Assembly: GCA_003151475.1 (NCBI GenBank) | Contig: PLXQ01000031.1 | Coordinates: forward strand, 7,244 to 71,243 | Direction: 5' to 3' | Origin: Acidimicrobiaceae bacterium | Lineage (GTDB): Bacteria; Actinomycetota; Acidimicrobiia; Acidimicrobiales; UBA8190 | Length of the DNA: 64,000 bases | Shown: one piece after another, positions 8,467-17,185 of the stretch | Numbering within the stretch: the first letter of the stretch is position 1 | Layout of the letters: every line of letters starts with the position of its first letter | Notes under the pieces: generated by a model | What the model was told of the DNA's origin: nothing | What the model saw: the letters and a program-made list of their open reading frames with translations, nothing else | The model's database searches: none | Program-made: the position numbers and the translations under genes

Positions 8467-9264
8467 TCAGCGCACACCGCGCCGCAGCCGGGTCCAGACA
8501 TAGCCCCACAGCGTCGGATGCCAACGCAGCTGCGACGACGGCGCGCCAGCGGCGTCGGCCGGGCCCAGCACGCGCAGCTCCTGGCCGGCCAGGACGCGTT
8601 CGACTTGTTCGGCCAAAAGCGGGAGGCCGACGGCCAGGTGCCGGTAGGGGTAAGTGGCGAAGTCGTCGTCGGGCGTCGGCGTGAAGGACGCCCGGGCCAG
8701 GACCCCGCCGGTGTCGATGCCGGCATCGACCAGATGGACGGTGGTGCCCACCAGGTCGGGGCGATCTTCGACCAGAGCCCAGTAGCCCCCGTGGACGCCG
8801 CGGTAGTGAGGGGTGATGCCGGCGTGGACGTTGATGAACGGCTCCGGCACCGAGGTAAGGGTGGCGTCGGAGATGATCCGGGTACCTTGGACCACGACGA
8901 CAGCGGGGCGCAGCACGCACAGCAGCTCGGCGGTGGCCGGGTCGTTGACCGAGGCGACCCGCACGACGTCAGGGTTGACCGTGGCATCGAGGCCCGACTC
9001 CACGAGAATGGCCCGGACCCGCTCCCGAGACGATCGCCGCAGCAGCGGCAGAGCCACAGTCACGAAGGCAACCTGCCCGAGGACCGTGGCCCATCCGAGG
9101 CGCCTGGCCCGGCGACGAGCAAGGGTGACCCTCGGCACCGGTCGCTCCAACACCACAACGACGTCGACAAAGCGCGAGGCAAGGTAGTTGTACACGATGT
9201 CGGTCGGTTCACCGGGGCCGGCGAGCAGAACGACACGACCGGGCCGGTCTGGGCCGGCCGTCAC
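8467..9264 (-). CDS. Formyltransferase-family protein, probable sugar N-formyltransferase
   Basis: 265 aa. The formyltransferase core is clear: INVHAGITPHYRGVHGGYW near residue 140 (N-x-H and Y/HRG motif), then VGTTVHLVDAGIDTGGVL with the catalytic Asp, and FATYPYRHLAVGLPLL. Proteins of this type move a formyl group from N10-formyl-tetrahydrofolate onto an amino group; in O-antigen loci the acceptor is a dTDP- or UDP-4-amino-sugar. An EpsN-like aminotransferase in the same locus could supply that acceptor. GTG start at 9264 overlaps the upstream glycosyltransferase stop by 4 bp (GTGA), so translation is coupled. Purine or Met-tRNA formylation is less likely given the divergent ends. Confidence 0.8.
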   Translation of the reverse strand: MTAGPDRPGRVVLLAGPGEPTDIVYNYLASRFVDVVVVLERPVPRVTLARRRARRLGWATVLGQVAFVTVALPLLRRSSRERVRAILVESGLDATVNPDVVRVASVNDPATAELLCVLRPAVVVVQGTRIISDATLTSVPEPFINVHAGITPHYRGVHGGYWALVEDRPDLVGTTVHLVDAGIDTGGVLARASFTPTPDDDFATYPYRHLAVGLPLLAEQVERVLAGQELRVLGPADAAGAPSSQLRWHPTLWGYVWTRLRRGVR

Positions 9265-10346
9265 AGTGGTGACCCCGACCCCGCCCTTGACCCGGCTGGG
9301 TCGTCGCCCCCGCCCAGCGCCCACGACTTCCTCGCCCTGTCGAGCTCGTGGCTTTCGTACCATCGCCGGGAGCTTCGAGGCCCGGTCCACTCCTCGAGAT
9401 GCAGACCGAGGTGGCGAGCGCGTGTGCCGAGGTCGTCCACCAGATCCCAGCGCCGGGCGTAGACGGCGTCCAGAGTCTCGCAACGTCTCGTGATGCTGGT
9501 GGTGCCGGTCGAGTCGTCGGGGGAGACGTCGTTGTAAGGATGCCGGGCCCACTCGGCACGCAACAGCTCCATCCGTCTGCGGGTGAACTCCTCTTGGCGG
9601 TAGGCGAACCGGTGGGTGACGATGCCGCCCACCGGTTCGGTCACCGACTCGCCCATGAGGAGGTTGGCGCTGCGAAAGCCCATGAGACTGCTGAGAAACG
9701 GCCCGGCGCGGTCGAACCGCTGCAAAGGATGCTTCCAGTGTGACTGCGAGCAGTCGTCGGGCCCCTCGGGAACGAAGCGTCGGCACATCGGTTGGAAGTC
9801 GAGCGGATGGAAGCCGGGGATATAGGCGGGATCCTCCATCGGGAAGTGGTCGTAGTAGGTGCTCCCCACCAACCGGAAGCGCCGATCGAGAGTCCGGAGG
9901 TAGTCGGCCACGGTCATCCCCCCCGGGCCTTCGGGGAATTCGTCGCCGTCGAGCCAGAGCCACCAGATATGCGGGGCCCCGCACGACAGCGAGATGCGCG
10001 CCACCACGCTGTTGGAGAGAAGATTGCGGATGCGTTCCTCGTAGACATCGGTGCGGAATGACTCGGCCAACGTCGCACCGGCGTCGACAGCGCGAGCGAC
10101 CGTGGCATCGGTGCTGGCGTTGTCGACGAGGTACACCGCCTCGACCCCCTGGGCGAAGGCGTTGCGCACCGTGGCCTCGACGACGTCCTGCTCCATCCAT
10201 GTGCCGAGCAAGGCGAAGACACGGAAGTCGGTCAGGACCTCGGGCCGCGGCGGATTGGCTTCGCACAACACCGGCCGCGTCCCGCCTCGGGGGCCGCCCG
10301 CACCCCGGCCCCGGCTCGTCAGATGTTTGATGATCCTGAACCTCAC
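9261..10346 (-). CDS. Glyco_tranf_2_4-type glycosyltransferase, paralog 1 of 6
   Basis: 361 aa. Family hallmarks shared by six genes here: LGTWMEQDVVEATVRNAFAQ, YLVDNASTDATVARAV, WWLWLDGDEFPEGPGG (acidic DxD-like metal and donor site), VGSTYYDHFP, FHPLDFQPMC and HWKHPLQRFDR. A cytosolic GT-A fold without membrane segments is expected. Here the usual DADEF is DGDEF. Donor and acceptor are unknown. GTG at 10346 is chosen because it overlaps the stop of a 13-codon leader ORF by 4 bp. The gene is followed, with overlap, by the formyltransferase. Confidence 0.85.
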   Translation of the reverse strand: MRFRIIKHLTSRGRGAGGPRGGTRPVLCEANPPRPEVLTDFRVFALLGTWMEQDVVEATVRNAFAQGVEAVYLVDNASTDATVARAVDAGATLAESFRTDVYEERIRNLLSNSVVARISLSCGAPHIWWLWLDGDEFPEGPGGMTVADYLRTLDRRFRLVGSTYYDHFPMEDPAYIPGFHPLDFQPMCRRFVPEGPDDCSQSHWKHPLQRFDRAGPFLSSLMGFRSANLLMGESVTEPVGGIVTHRFAYRQEEFTRRRMELLRAEWARHPYNDVSPDDSTGTTSITRRCETLDAVYARRWDLVDDLGTRARHLGLHLEEWTGPRSSRRWYESHELDRARKSWALGGGDDPAGSRAGSGSPL

Positions 10347-10384
10347 CTCGCAAACGATAGACAGGTCGCTGCCTGTCGCCTCAT
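10343..10384 (-). CDS. Possible 13-aa leader ORF before paralog 1 glycosyltransferase
   Basis: ATG at 10384 opens MRRQAATCLSFAR, whose TGA stop overlaps the GTG start of the downstream glycosyltransferase (GTGA). It begins Met-Arg-Arg like three other leader ORFs in this locus. A short ORF ending at a start codon can arise by chance in high-GC DNA, so support is modest on its own. Confidence 0.3.
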   Translation of the reverse strand: MRRQAATCLSFAR

Positions 10385-10519
10385 GGGCACGTCGACGCCG
10401 GGCGGGGAGTAGACTTGAGCGAGCACAATCGGCCTGTGGTTGGGGCGCGGGGTGCCGCTCATGGTCAGCATGGGTGAAGCTCCAGTACAACGACTCCGTG
10501 ACCCTATCGGACAGGCCCC

Positions 10520-11467
10520 GTGATCAACATCGCCACCGTGCACTGGCAGACGGACAAGTGGATCGAGCCCCAGCTCCACTTTCTGGCTCGTTCGCTCGAC
10601 GCTCCCTACCGGGTCTTCGCCTCCCTCAACGGGATCGACGATGCCGAGACATGGGCACGTTTCCACTTCGCCGCCGACCTCGAAGGCACTCACGCGTCGA
10701 AGCTGAACCAGCTCGCCTCCATCATCGCCAAAGAAGCGGCACCCACGGACGTCTTGATCTTCCTCGACGGCGACGCCTTTCCCATCGGACCCCTCACGCC
10801 CTGGGTCGAGGACACCGTGCGGGCCTATCCACTGGCCGCCATCCGCCGCGACGAGAATCTCGGCGACTGCCAGCCCCACCCTTCGTTCTGCGCCACCACC
10901 GTGGGATTCTGGCGGGACATCGAAGGAGACTGGCAACCCGGTGGCACCTGGGTCAACTCGGCGGGCCGGGAGGTGGCCGACACCGGGGGGAACCTTCTCA
11001 TCAAGCTGCGCGACGCGGGCATCGAGTGGCTTCCGTTGCTGCGCACGAACACCTACAACCCACACCCGGTCTGGTTCGGCATCTACGACCACCGCATCTA
11101 CCACCACGGGGCCGGTTTCCAGGCCACCAGGGTCGAACGGGTCGACTGGGCCGACCGCTACGAAAAGAAGGCGGTCGCCGGTCGGTCGCTGCGACCGACG
11201 ATCGACAGCCCGAGTCTCGGCACCCTCCGGGCCACTCTGGCCGACAATCCCGGCGCCTGGCGGGGGTTGCGGCCTCATGCCCTGCGGCGTGTCGGACAGG
11301 CGACGGTCAAGACCCTCCGTCTCCGACTCGAGCATCGCCATTACGTCAAGCTCACGCGCACGCAAACGGGGCGCGACCTGGCCACGTTGGAGGAGAGCAT
11401 TTTCGGCCAGATGTCGGTCGATGACGAGTTCTACCGCCGGTTCGACGATTCCGCTCCCCCCTCCTGA
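10520..11467 (+). CDS. GT-A-like glycosyltransferase, tandem copy A
   Basis: 315 aa. No close family name recognised. Visible features: INIATVHWQTDKWIEPQL at the N-terminus, FASLNGIDDAETWARFHFAA, then VLIFLDGDAFPIG near residue 77, a DxD-type motif typical of GT-A enzymes, and a His-rich YDHRIYHHGAGF block near residue 193. It is clearly paralogous to the next gene, so the pair arose by tandem duplication. No membrane segment or signal peptide. GTG start at 10520 overlaps the stop of an upstream short ORF by 4 bp. First gene of a plus-strand run ending with a sulfotransferase. Confidence 0.72.
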   Translation: MINIATVHWQTDKWIEPQLHFLARSLDAPYRVFASLNGIDDAETWARFHFAADLEGTHASKLNQLASIIAKEAAPTDVLIFLDGDAFPIGPLTPWVEDTVRAYPLAAIRRDENLGDCQPHPSFCATTVGFWRDIEGDWQPGGTWVNSAGREVADTGGNLLIKLRDAGIEWLPLLRTNTYNPHPVWFGIYDHRIYHHGAGFQATRVERVDWADRYEKKAVAGRSLRPTIDSPSLGTLRATLADNPGAWRGLRPHALRRVGQATVKTLRLRLEHRHYVKLTRTQTGRDLATLEESIFGQMSVDDEFYRRFDDSAPPS

Positions 11468-11602
11468 GCACCGCCGGGCCGTCCATCGCCACCGGGGGCC
11501 GGGAAGCTGCTCCCCGGCGAGGCGCTGTTACCCTAGAAGCGGTGCGCCTGCCCAACGGATGAGTGCTCCGAAGACAGTGGATGACCGACGGGGAGGGGTC
11601 CG

Positions 11603-12490
11603 GTGATCAATATCATCACCGTCCACTGGCAGACGCCAAAATGGATCGAGCCCCAGCTGAGCTACCTCGAGCGCAACGTCGGGGCCCCATACCGGGTGTT
11701 CGCATCGCTCAACGGCATCGATGATGGCGCCGTGGCCGCTCGGTTCCACTTCGCCGCCGACCTCTCCGGGACACACGCCGAGAAACTCAACGAGCTCGCC
11801 GCCGTCGCCATGGATCAGTCCGATCCTTCCGACGTCCTCATGTTTCTCGACGGCGACGCCTTTCCCGTGGCCTCACTCGCCCGATGGGTGGCCGACACCC
11901 TGGCGACGTATCGGGTGGCCGCCGTCCGCCGGGACGAGAACTTCGGCGACCCCCAGCCCCATCCGTGCTTCTGCGTGACGACCGCCGCCTTCTGGCAGGA
12001 GATCGGCGGGGACTGGCGCCCGGGGAGGCCGTGGGTGAACGACGTGGGGACGACGGTGGCCGACGTCGGAGGATCGCTGCTGGCACAGCTTCAGGAGCGC
12101 GGGGTCGAGTGGCTGCCGCTGTTACGTACGAACACGCGCAACCCTCATCCATTGCTGTTCGGTATCTATGCCCACCGTGTGTACCACCACGGGGCCGGCT
12201 TCCGCAGCGTCCCCACCCGCGTCGACCTCCACCGCCACGCCCAGAACCGGCCGTCATCGCAGAGACCGAGCCTCGGGACACTGCGGACGTCGGTGGTGGC
12301 CGATCCGTCCAAGCTGCTCCGCCTGAGGGCCCATCATGCCCGTGTGGCGGTCGGCGCCCTTCAGCGCACCGTGGCCCTGCGGCGCGACGCCCGGAACGCT
12401 CGGACCGTCGACAAGATGGCCGACCGCATGTTCGCCAAGCTCGTCGTCGACCCCGGCTTTTACCGGGAGCTCGACGGCGCCGGGGAGTAA
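11603..12490 (+). CDS. GT-A-like glycosyltransferase, tandem copy B
   Basis: 295 aa, paralog of the preceding gene: INIITVHWQTPKWIEPQL, FASLNGIDDGAVAARFHFAA, VLMFLDGDAFPVAS and the YAHRVYHHGAGF block are all retained in the same order. The C-terminal third is diverged and shorter. GTG at 11603 follows a GGGGAGGGG ribosome-binding site. The 135-bp spacer before it contains TACCCT (11529-11534) within GCTGTTACCCT, a -10-like element resembling the one before the methyltransferase at 6.6 kb, so copy B may have its own promoter. It is followed after 3 bp by the branching-enzyme-like gene. Confidence 0.72.
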   Translation: MINIITVHWQTPKWIEPQLSYLERNVGAPYRVFASLNGIDDGAVAARFHFAADLSGTHAEKLNELAAVAMDQSDPSDVLMFLDGDAFPVASLARWVADTLATYRVAAVRRDENFGDPQPHPCFCVTTAAFWQEIGGDWRPGRPWVNDVGTTVADVGGSLLAQLQERGVEWLPLLRTNTRNPHPLLFGIYAHRVYHHGAGFRSVPTRVDLHRHAQNRPSSQRPSLGTLRTSVVADPSKLLRLRAHHARVAVGALQRTVALRRDARNARTVDKMADRMFAKLVVDPGFYRELDGAGE

Positions 12491-12493
12491 GCG

Positions 12494-13465
12494 GTGACCG
12501 GGCCACGGGTGGCGTACCTCATTCTGAGCCACAAGGACCTAGCCCACGTCGAAGCGCTGGCGGCACGGATTCTCGAGCTCAGTCCCGCGGGCGAGGTGGT
12601 CGTCCACCATGCGGCGGCCGAAGTGCCCTGGGACGGGGTCCCGCCGCCGCGGACCCACCTGGTGGAGCCGATACCGGTGCTGTGGGGGGACTGGTCCCTC
12701 GTCGAAGCATCGCTGCGTCTGATGCGCTTCGCGGCCGACACCCTCGACGCCGACTGGTTCGTCATGCTCTCGGGTGACGACCGCCCCGTCCGTGACCTGG
12801 CGGCATGGGAGCGCGAACTCCACGCGTCGGACATCGATGGTCTCGTCCCCGCCCGGGAACTGACCATGCGTCCCTCATTCGGTCGGCGCCCCAGCGCTGA
12901 CGATCTGAATTATGCCCGCTACGCATTGCGGTGGCGCGCCTTGCCTCACACCGGCCACCGCTGGTGGCGCTCCATACTGGGGCCCGTGCGCAGGATCAGC
13001 CGGTACACGCAGCCGGTGTTCAAGATCGAGTACGCGCCGCGCCGGGAGACCTGGGTGGTGGGTCTGTTCCGCCGCCGCCGCCTGCCGGTGGGCTGGGCCC
13101 TGTACAGCGGGTCCCAGTGGATGGCGCTCCACCGCCGTGCCGTCACGGCGCTCTTCGCCACCGACGCTTCGGTGCTGCAGTGGTTCCGCCACAGCTGGAT
13201 TCCCGATCAGGGATTCTTCCAAACCGTGCTTCACAACAACCGCGGCCTCAGGCTTCGTAGCGAAGCCCTGACATATGTCGTGCCCCACACCTCGGAGAAG
13301 CGGCCGGCGTGGATGGTATTGCGCAGCGAGGACCTCGAAGCGATCTCGCGTTCGGGTGCGGCCTTCGCCCGCAAATTCGACCCCGCCGTGGATCAGCGGG
13401 TCATCACCATGGTCGACGCCGCCGTCGACGCCAGCCGTCACCTGCCGTCGGAGCGGTCCCCGTGA
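12494..13465 (+). CDS. Core-2/I-branching-enzyme-like glycosyltransferase (GT14 type)
   Basis: 323 aa. Begins VAYLILSHKDLAHVEALAAR, then VVVHHAAAEVP, LWGDWSLVEASLRLMRFA, WFVMLSGDDRPVRD near residue 95, YSGSQWMALHRRAV near 210 and WIPDQGFFQTVLHNN near 237. This is the standard order of motifs in the core-2/I-branching (GT14) family, whose bacterial members transfer GlcNAc or xylose to make branches. The domain is complete and cytosolic. GTG start lies 3 bp after the previous stop, and its own stop overlaps the next start by 4 bp, so it is in an operon with the two GT-A-like genes and a sulfotransferase. Confidence 0.8.
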   Translation: MTGPRVAYLILSHKDLAHVEALAARILELSPAGEVVVHHAAAEVPWDGVPPPRTHLVEPIPVLWGDWSLVEASLRLMRFAADTLDADWFVMLSGDDRPVRDLAAWERELHASDIDGLVPARELTMRPSFGRRPSADDLNYARYALRWRALPHTGHRWWRSILGPVRRISRYTQPVFKIEYAPRRETWVVGLFRRRRLPVGWALYSGSQWMALHRRAVTALFATDASVLQWFRHSWIPDQGFFQTVLHNNRGLRLRSEALTYVVPHTSEKRPAWMVLRSEDLEAISRSGAAFARKFDPAVDQRVITMVDAAVDASRHLPSERSP

Positions 13466-14436
13466 CCGATAGGGGCCCGGAGTCGTCACCGCAGGGACCG
13501 GACGGCACATGCCTGTTCGTCATCGGCATGCACCGCAGCGGCACCTCGGCCGTCACCGGGATGCTCGCTCGACTGGACATCGGCGTCCCCCCTCGGCAAG
13601 ACCTGGTGGGAGACACCACGTTCAACGAACGCGGGCACTTCGAGAGCAAGAGCCTGACCAGGGTTGACAACCAACTACTGCGGACACTGGGCGGGACCTG
13701 GTCGGCACCACCGACCATGGAACCTGACTGGGAGCTGCAACCCGCGATCGTGGCACTGCGTCGTGGCGCCGCCGACGCCTTCGCGGCCACGTTCCCCACC
13801 CGGCCCCTGGCCTGGAAGGATCCCCGCAACTGCATCGTCCTGCCGTTCTGGCGATCCCTGGTGGCTCCCCCGATGGCGGCGGTGCTCATTTATCGCGATG
13901 GCCTCGAGGTGGCGCACTCGCTACGGACCCGCAACCAAATCAACCTCACTCACGGGCTCGCCCTATGGCAGCGCTACGTCCGCAGCTCATGCGCCAACCT
14001 GGCTGGTGTCCCCACTTTCGTCACCGAGTACCGTCGACTCGTCGAGGATCCGGCCTCCTCGTGTCACGAGCTCGTGCGTTTCCTGGCCGATGTCGGGATC
14101 GGCATCGAACCCGGACGAGAGCGATTGGCGATCGAATCGCTCGACGCCGGCCTCCGCCACGAGGGCTCCTCGCTCGTCGGACCAGCGGGAATCGACGCCG
14201 ACCCCCGCGAGGTGCTCGCCACCCTGCGGGGTCTCGACGGAGCCCACCACCCGTGGCAGTCGCCCGACCTCGGTGCCGAGCCCGAGTGGGTCGACGACGT
14301 CCTCGCGTCGCAACGGCAGTACGAAGTCCTACGCAGACAGATCCAGTCGTCGCGCGCCATGCGCCTCGTGAACGCCTGGTGGAGACTACGCGGCACAAGG
14401 CACTCGTCGCTCTCCGCAGAAGCGGACGACGCGTAA
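13462..14436 (+). CDS. Sulfotransferase family protein 1
   Basis: 324 aa. The N-terminal P-loop LFVIGMHRSGTSAVTGML is the 5'-phosphosulfate-binding loop of PAPS sulfotransferases. WKDPRNCIVLPFW and VLIYRDGLEVAHSLRTRN near residue 150 form the 3'-phosphate-binding region. EYRRLVEDPASSCHELVRFL is the usual later block. It likely transfers sulfate from PAPS to a glycan hydroxyl in the cytosol. GTG start at 13462 overlaps the previous stop (GTGA), so it is the last gene of the 10.5-14.4 kb operon. The extra C-terminal ~70 residues, Arg-rich, are not recognisable. Confidence 0.85.
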   Translation: MTDRGPESSPQGPDGTCLFVIGMHRSGTSAVTGMLARLDIGVPPRQDLVGDTTFNERGHFESKSLTRVDNQLLRTLGGTWSAPPTMEPDWELQPAIVALRRGAADAFAATFPTRPLAWKDPRNCIVLPFWRSLVAPPMAAVLIYRDGLEVAHSLRTRNQINLTHGLALWQRYVRSSCANLAGVPTFVTEYRRLVEDPASSCHELVRFLADVGIGIEPGRERLAIESLDAGLRHEGSSLVGPAGIDADPREVLATLRGLDGAHHPWQSPDLGAEPEWVDDVLASQRQYEVLRRQIQSSRAMRLVNAWWRLRGTRHSSLSAEADDA

Positions 14437-14527
14437 CGCTCACGCAGATGTTCCCGATGGCGCGCCACGCTCAACGGGACCGGGTGGATCGACCATGACA
14501 CGACCGCCAGACGGACGGCACCGACAC

Positions 14528-15928
14528 TCAGATACGCTCGGCCTCCTCGAGCATGGTCGGGAGATCCACCTCGGTGTCGTCTGTCTCGTCGCCGATGGGC
14601 ATAGTGACGGACGTCGCCCAGGGACTGGCCCTCAGAGCCTCCACGCCGTCACCGCCGGCAGCGAGCAGGTTGTGCCGCTCGGTCGGGTCGCCGTCGAGGT
14701 CGTACAGTTCGAACGCGAACATCCGGTTGCCGCGAAGGAAGAGCACCGGTGATCCGAGCAGGCGCTCTCCGAGTTTCAGCAAGGAGCGTCGGTCGTCGGA
14801 GGGGGTTCCCGTCCCCGATCGCGAGTGAAGGCACGTCATGATGAGCTTGGCCGCATCCGACCGGTAGGAGCGCAGAATAGGTGGGCCGGCGAGTTGCCCG
14901 AGGAGGAGCTCGTTCTGCTCCCGATCTAGCCGCGACATGTTCTTGCCGCGGCCTTTCACGTTCAGCCGGAACCGGTCGTTCAGGTAGAGATAGCGGCGGT
15001 CCTCGCTCACCACCAGCCGCCCGTCCGGCGCCGTGCCGATCCGGCACCCGTCGACGCTCGGGATCGACGCCACTCCCGCCAGCGCCAACACCGTCGGCAG
15101 CACGTCCGTCATGGCAACGGGGGTCGACGCCAGGGCAGCCGCCATGTCGGATCTCTGACTCTGTGGGATCGTGGAAGGCAGATCGAAGTAGAGGGGAACC
15201 CGCAGCAGATCGTCGTGGAGGCGGCCTCCGTGGTGAATGCGGGCCCCGTCGTAGTCGAGGCCCTCGCCGTGGTCCGAGACGATGACGCTCACGAAGTCAT
15301 CCCTGGCTCGGACCAGATCGAGGACTTCACGGGCATATGCCACCGCCTTCATGGCCGACGCCCGATAGGTCTTCGCCGCCGCCACCCGCTCTTCGGGTGT
15401 CGTGCCCGACCATCCGATGACCTTGTCGCCCAGCATGTACGCCTCACCGGGGGCGCTCGGAAACGCCTCGTCGTAGTAGGCGTCAGCGCCGCGCCGATAG
15501 TAGTCATGAGCGATGTTCGAGTGCAGGAGAAGAAACAAAGGCTTGCGCCGTCTCGCCCGCCGGATGAGCGACGCGGCACGCTCGAAGGGTTGGCGGTGGT
15601 CGTCGAAGTGCGTCCACCGGTCAAAGCCGGCGTTAAGCCCGGAGGCGGGTAATAACACAGTGTTGTTGACAAGTCCGACCTTGCTGTAGCCGGCCGGAAC
15701 GCAACGCACGAGGTCGCTCGCCACGGCTGCGTCTGAATGCCAGTAATGACGGTGACGGGTCGTGTCGAGACCGCTGATCAGCGACGTGCACGACGGAAGG
15801 GTCCACGGTGCGGCGGAGATGCAGGACTTTGCCTTGAAACACCGGCCGGGCTCTTCGAGCGACGGTTCGACGGCGTCTTCACGCAATGCATCGAGCACGA
15901 TCACCAGCACGTTGGTGGCCCTGGTCAC
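14528..15928 (-). CDS. Sulfatase/alkaline-phosphatase-superfamily hydrolase or transferase without formylglycine motif
   Basis: 466 aa. VLVIVLDALREDAV at the N-terminus gives the metal Asp; VIVSDHGEGLDYDG near residue 222 gives the second metal pair; HHGGRLHDDLLRVPLYF follows. The nucleophile region reads APWTLPSCTSLISGL: Thr stands where sulfatases have the formylglycine Cys/Ser and the conserved Arg is missing. A Thr nucleophile is typical of phosphoethanolamine or phosphoglycerol transferases and phosphodiesterases. So a desulfating role is not supported; a phosphohydrolase or phospho-transfer role on the glycan is more likely. GTG at 15928 follows GGGGGGACGGAG. No signal peptide is visible from this start. 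Confidence 0.75.
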   Translation of the reverse strand: MTRATNVLVIVLDALREDAVEPSLEEPGRCFKAKSCISAAPWTLPSCTSLISGLDTTRHRHYWHSDAAVASDLVRCVPAGYSKVGLVNNTVLLPASGLNAGFDRWTHFDDHRQPFERAASLIRRARRRKPLFLLLHSNIAHDYYRRGADAYYDEAFPSAPGEAYMLGDKVIGWSGTTPEERVAAAKTYRASAMKAVAYAREVLDLVRARDDFVSVIVSDHGEGLDYDGARIHHGGRLHDDLLRVPLYFDLPSTIPQSQRSDMAAALASTPVAMTDVLPTVLALAGVASIPSVDGCRIGTAPDGRLVVSEDRRYLYLNDRFRLNVKGRGKNMSRLDREQNELLLGQLAGPPILRSYRSDAAKLIMTCLHSRSGTGTPSDDRRSLLKLGERLLGSPVLFLRGNRMFAFELYDLDGDPTERHNLLAAGGDGVEALRASPWATSVTMPIGDETDDTEVDLPTMLEEAERI

Positions 15929-16168
15929 CTCCGTCCCCCCTGCATCCCTGGCGACTGATGCCGGGAGCTCGACCGCCAAGATCCAATGATCTGCTAATTC
16001 TAGACGAGCGAGGTCCGTCTCCGCCCATGGGCATCGTGGCTTCGTCGACGACGGCGCGCTCGGGTTCGGCCGAGTCGGGACGACCCCCAGCACAGCGACC
16101 GTGACCGGCGGCAGCTGGTCCGGCATCCGCTGTGGGTGGCACGCCGTGTGCCCGTCGAGATGGCTGCT

Positions 16169-17185
16169 TCAGTGGTGTCGGGACCGGTCGTCCTGGCGCC
16201 ACGCCTCCAGAGCGGCGTCGAGTTGCCGCTTCTCGTACCACCGGTGCGGACTCGACAGATCGGGCCACGCCTCGGGATGGACCCCGAAATTCGGATTATG
16301 CGACCGGAGGCTGTCGACACGCTCCCAGTGTCCGCCGTACACGGCGTCCAGCGTTTCGAAGCGCTTCTTGATACTGCTGTTGCCGATGGCGTCGTTGTAG
16401 ACGTTGCGGTCGGGGCCCCCGCACAACAACTCCATGCGCTTCCTGGACGCCGCTTCCTCGCGGTAGGGGAAATGATGGGTGATGACCCCCCCCACCGGTT
16501 CGATCACGCGCTTATCCCTGAGCAGGGTGGCACCATGGAAGCCCTGCATGCTGACGAGCAGGGGGCCCTGACGGTCGTAACGCTGCAACGGGTGCTTCCA
16601 GTGCGGTTGACCGCAGTAGCGCGGCATAGCGGGAACAAATTGCTCGCACATCGGTTGGAAGTCGATGGGGTGGAAACCGGGGATGTACTCGGGCTTGGCC
16701 GTGGGAAAATGGTTGTAATACGTGCTCCCCACCAGGCGGAAGCGTCGATCGAGACTTCCCAGGTAGTCAGCGACGGTCTGGCCATCGGGCCCTTCGGGGA
16801 ACTCGTCGGCGTCGAGCCACAGCCACCAGATGTGGGCGGCCTCCGCTGCCAGTGAGACACGAGTCACCACGGCGTTCATGAGAAGGATGCGGATGCGCTC
16901 TTCGTATACCTCGGTGCGGTACGACTCGGCCAGTGTCGCTCCTGCTTCCACGGCCACGGCCACCGTCTCATCGGTACTGGCATTGTCCACCAGGTACACC
17001 GCTTCGACACCCTGGGCGAAGGCGTTGCGTACGGTGGCCTCCACGACATCCTCTTCCATCCACGTACCGAGGACGGCGAAAAACCGAAACCCCGACACGA
17101 GGTCGGGACGGGCCGGATTGGCCTCGCCCAATGGGTAGCGCCCCGACTTGTGGCCGGTGGGGCGTCTTCTGCTCGGAACCCTCAT
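16169..17185 (-). CDS. Glyco_tranf_2_4-type glycosyltransferase, paralog 2 of 6
   Basis: 338 aa. FAVLGTWMEEDVVEATVRNA, YLVDNASTDETVAVAV, WWLWLDADEFPEGPDGQ, VGSTYYNHFPTAKPEYIPGF and HWKHPLQRYDRQGP are conserved with the other five copies. ATG at 17185 overlaps the stop of the upstream sulfotransferase (ATGA), so the two are translationally coupled. This sulfotransferase-glycosyltransferase pair is mirrored by an inverted pair at 24.3-26.6 kb on the other side of the ABC exporter. The C-terminus (RWYEKRQLDAALEAW) keeps the family's RWY motif. Confidence 0.87.
   Translation of the reverse strand: MRVPSRRRPTGHKSGRYPLGEANPARPDLVSGFRFFAVLGTWMEEDVVEATVRNAFAQGVEAVYLVDNASTDETVAVAVEAGATLAESYRTEVYEERIRILLMNAVVTRVSLAAEAAHIWWLWLDADEFPEGPDGQTVADYLGSLDRRFRLVGSTYYNHFPTAKPEYIPGFHPIDFQPMCEQFVPAMPRYCGQPHWKHPLQRYDRQGPLLVSMQGFHGATLLRDKRVIEPVGGVITHHFPYREEAASRKRMELLCGGPDRNVYNDAIGNSSIKKRFETLDAVYGGHWERVDSLRSHNPNFGVHPEAWPDLSSPHRWYEKRQLDAALEAWRQDDRSRHH

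Noticed and set aside
10461..10523. 20-codon ORF overlapping the start of GT-A-like copy A, and a 15-codon one before copy B (11559-11606)
   Set aside because: Both end in GTGA overlaps but share no sequence with each other or with the Met-Arg-Arg-Gly leaders; open frames ending at a start codon are expected by chance here.
14528..15928. Annotation as a desulfating sulfatase
   Set aside because: The formylglycine Cys/Ser and the following Arg are absent.
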